Assembly (NCBI GenBank): GCA_964495145.1
Contig: CAZBUP010000032.1
Location: 1-13,735 of the forward strand
Source of the DNA: UBA6120 sp964495145
GTDB lineage: Bacteria > Bacillota_I > Bacilli_A > RFN20 > CAG-826
Direction of reading: 5' to 3'
Length of the DNA stretch: 13,735 nucleotides
The stretch's first letter is position 1, and the number at the start of each line of letters is the position of its first letter. A program made the position numbers and the translations under genes. Below are positions 13,708-13,735 of the stretch, in pieces. The notes under the pieces were generated by a model that saw only the letters and a list, made by a program, of their open reading frames with translations, had not been told where the DNA came from and did no database searches.

Positions 13708-13735
13708 TTGCAAACGAGACCATATCGTATACAAT
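13708..13735 (+). promoter_or_regulatory. Promoter-like sequence at the window end
   Basis: TTGCAA (13708-13713), a 16-nt spacer and TACAAT (13730-13735). It follows ribF directly and points to a further plus-strand gene; in many Bacillota rpsO comes next, but nothing of it is in the window. No terminator is visible between ribF and this promoter. Confidence 0.45.

Noticed and set aside
1..13735. CRISPR arrays, tRNA/rRNA genes, insertion sequences and attachment sites
   Set aside because: No regularly spaced repeats, cloverleaf or rRNA sequence, transposase or terminal repeats were seen on reading either strand.

Overview
The window looks like a chromosomal segment of a low-complexity-genome member of the Bacillota, probably a Bacilli lineage near Erysipelotrichia or the Mollicutes. 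This rests on the gene order rimP-nusA-rnpM-ylxQ-infB-rbfA ... truB-ribF, a short IF2, a NusA with a long acidic tail, and AGGAG-type ribosome binding sites. TGA is used as a stop (rnpM, ylxQ, infB), so the code is the standard bacterial one and not the mycoplasma code. The exact taxon cannot be read from this sequence alone.

Layout. (1) 1-59 is the tail of an unidentified gene followed by a probable terminator. (2) 86-1352 is an AT-rich two-gene cassette: a BRO-N/Fic fusion protein and an ASCH-domain protein, preceded by a promoter covered by two separate palindromes. One of these has a second copy inside the gene. (3) 1479-2873 is an NCS2 uracil-type permease, and 2966-3418 a small putative lipoprotein with no recognised family. 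(4) 3582-5148, on the minus strand, is an arsR / YraQ-type permease / small thioredoxin operon with an AT-rich operator region, followed by a divergent single-domain TfoX-like gene (5266-5577). (5) 5610-10634 is the conserved transcription/translation operon rimP, nusA, rnpM, ylxQ, infB, rbfA, with a leader hairpin before rimP and a strong terminator after rbfA. (6) 10679-11884, on the minus strand, is a TtcA-like tRNA thiolation enzyme fused to a GNAT acetyltransferase domain. It sits inside what is normally one operon. (7) truB and ribF resume on the plus strand from their own promoter, and a promoter-like sequence at the very end points to a further gene.

The core genes form one functional group: ribosome maturation (RimP, RbfA), initiation (IF2), transcription elongation/termination (NusA), RNA binding (RnpM, YlxQ) and tRNA modification (TruB, and the TtcA-like enzyme). 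The ars-type operon is probably a metalloid-responsive export unit. The Fic/ASCH cassette is the part that most resembles an uncharacterised system. Its composition differs sharply from the core (hand counts: 14 G+C in bases 481-540 against 36 in bases 9001-9060), which suggests later acquisition.
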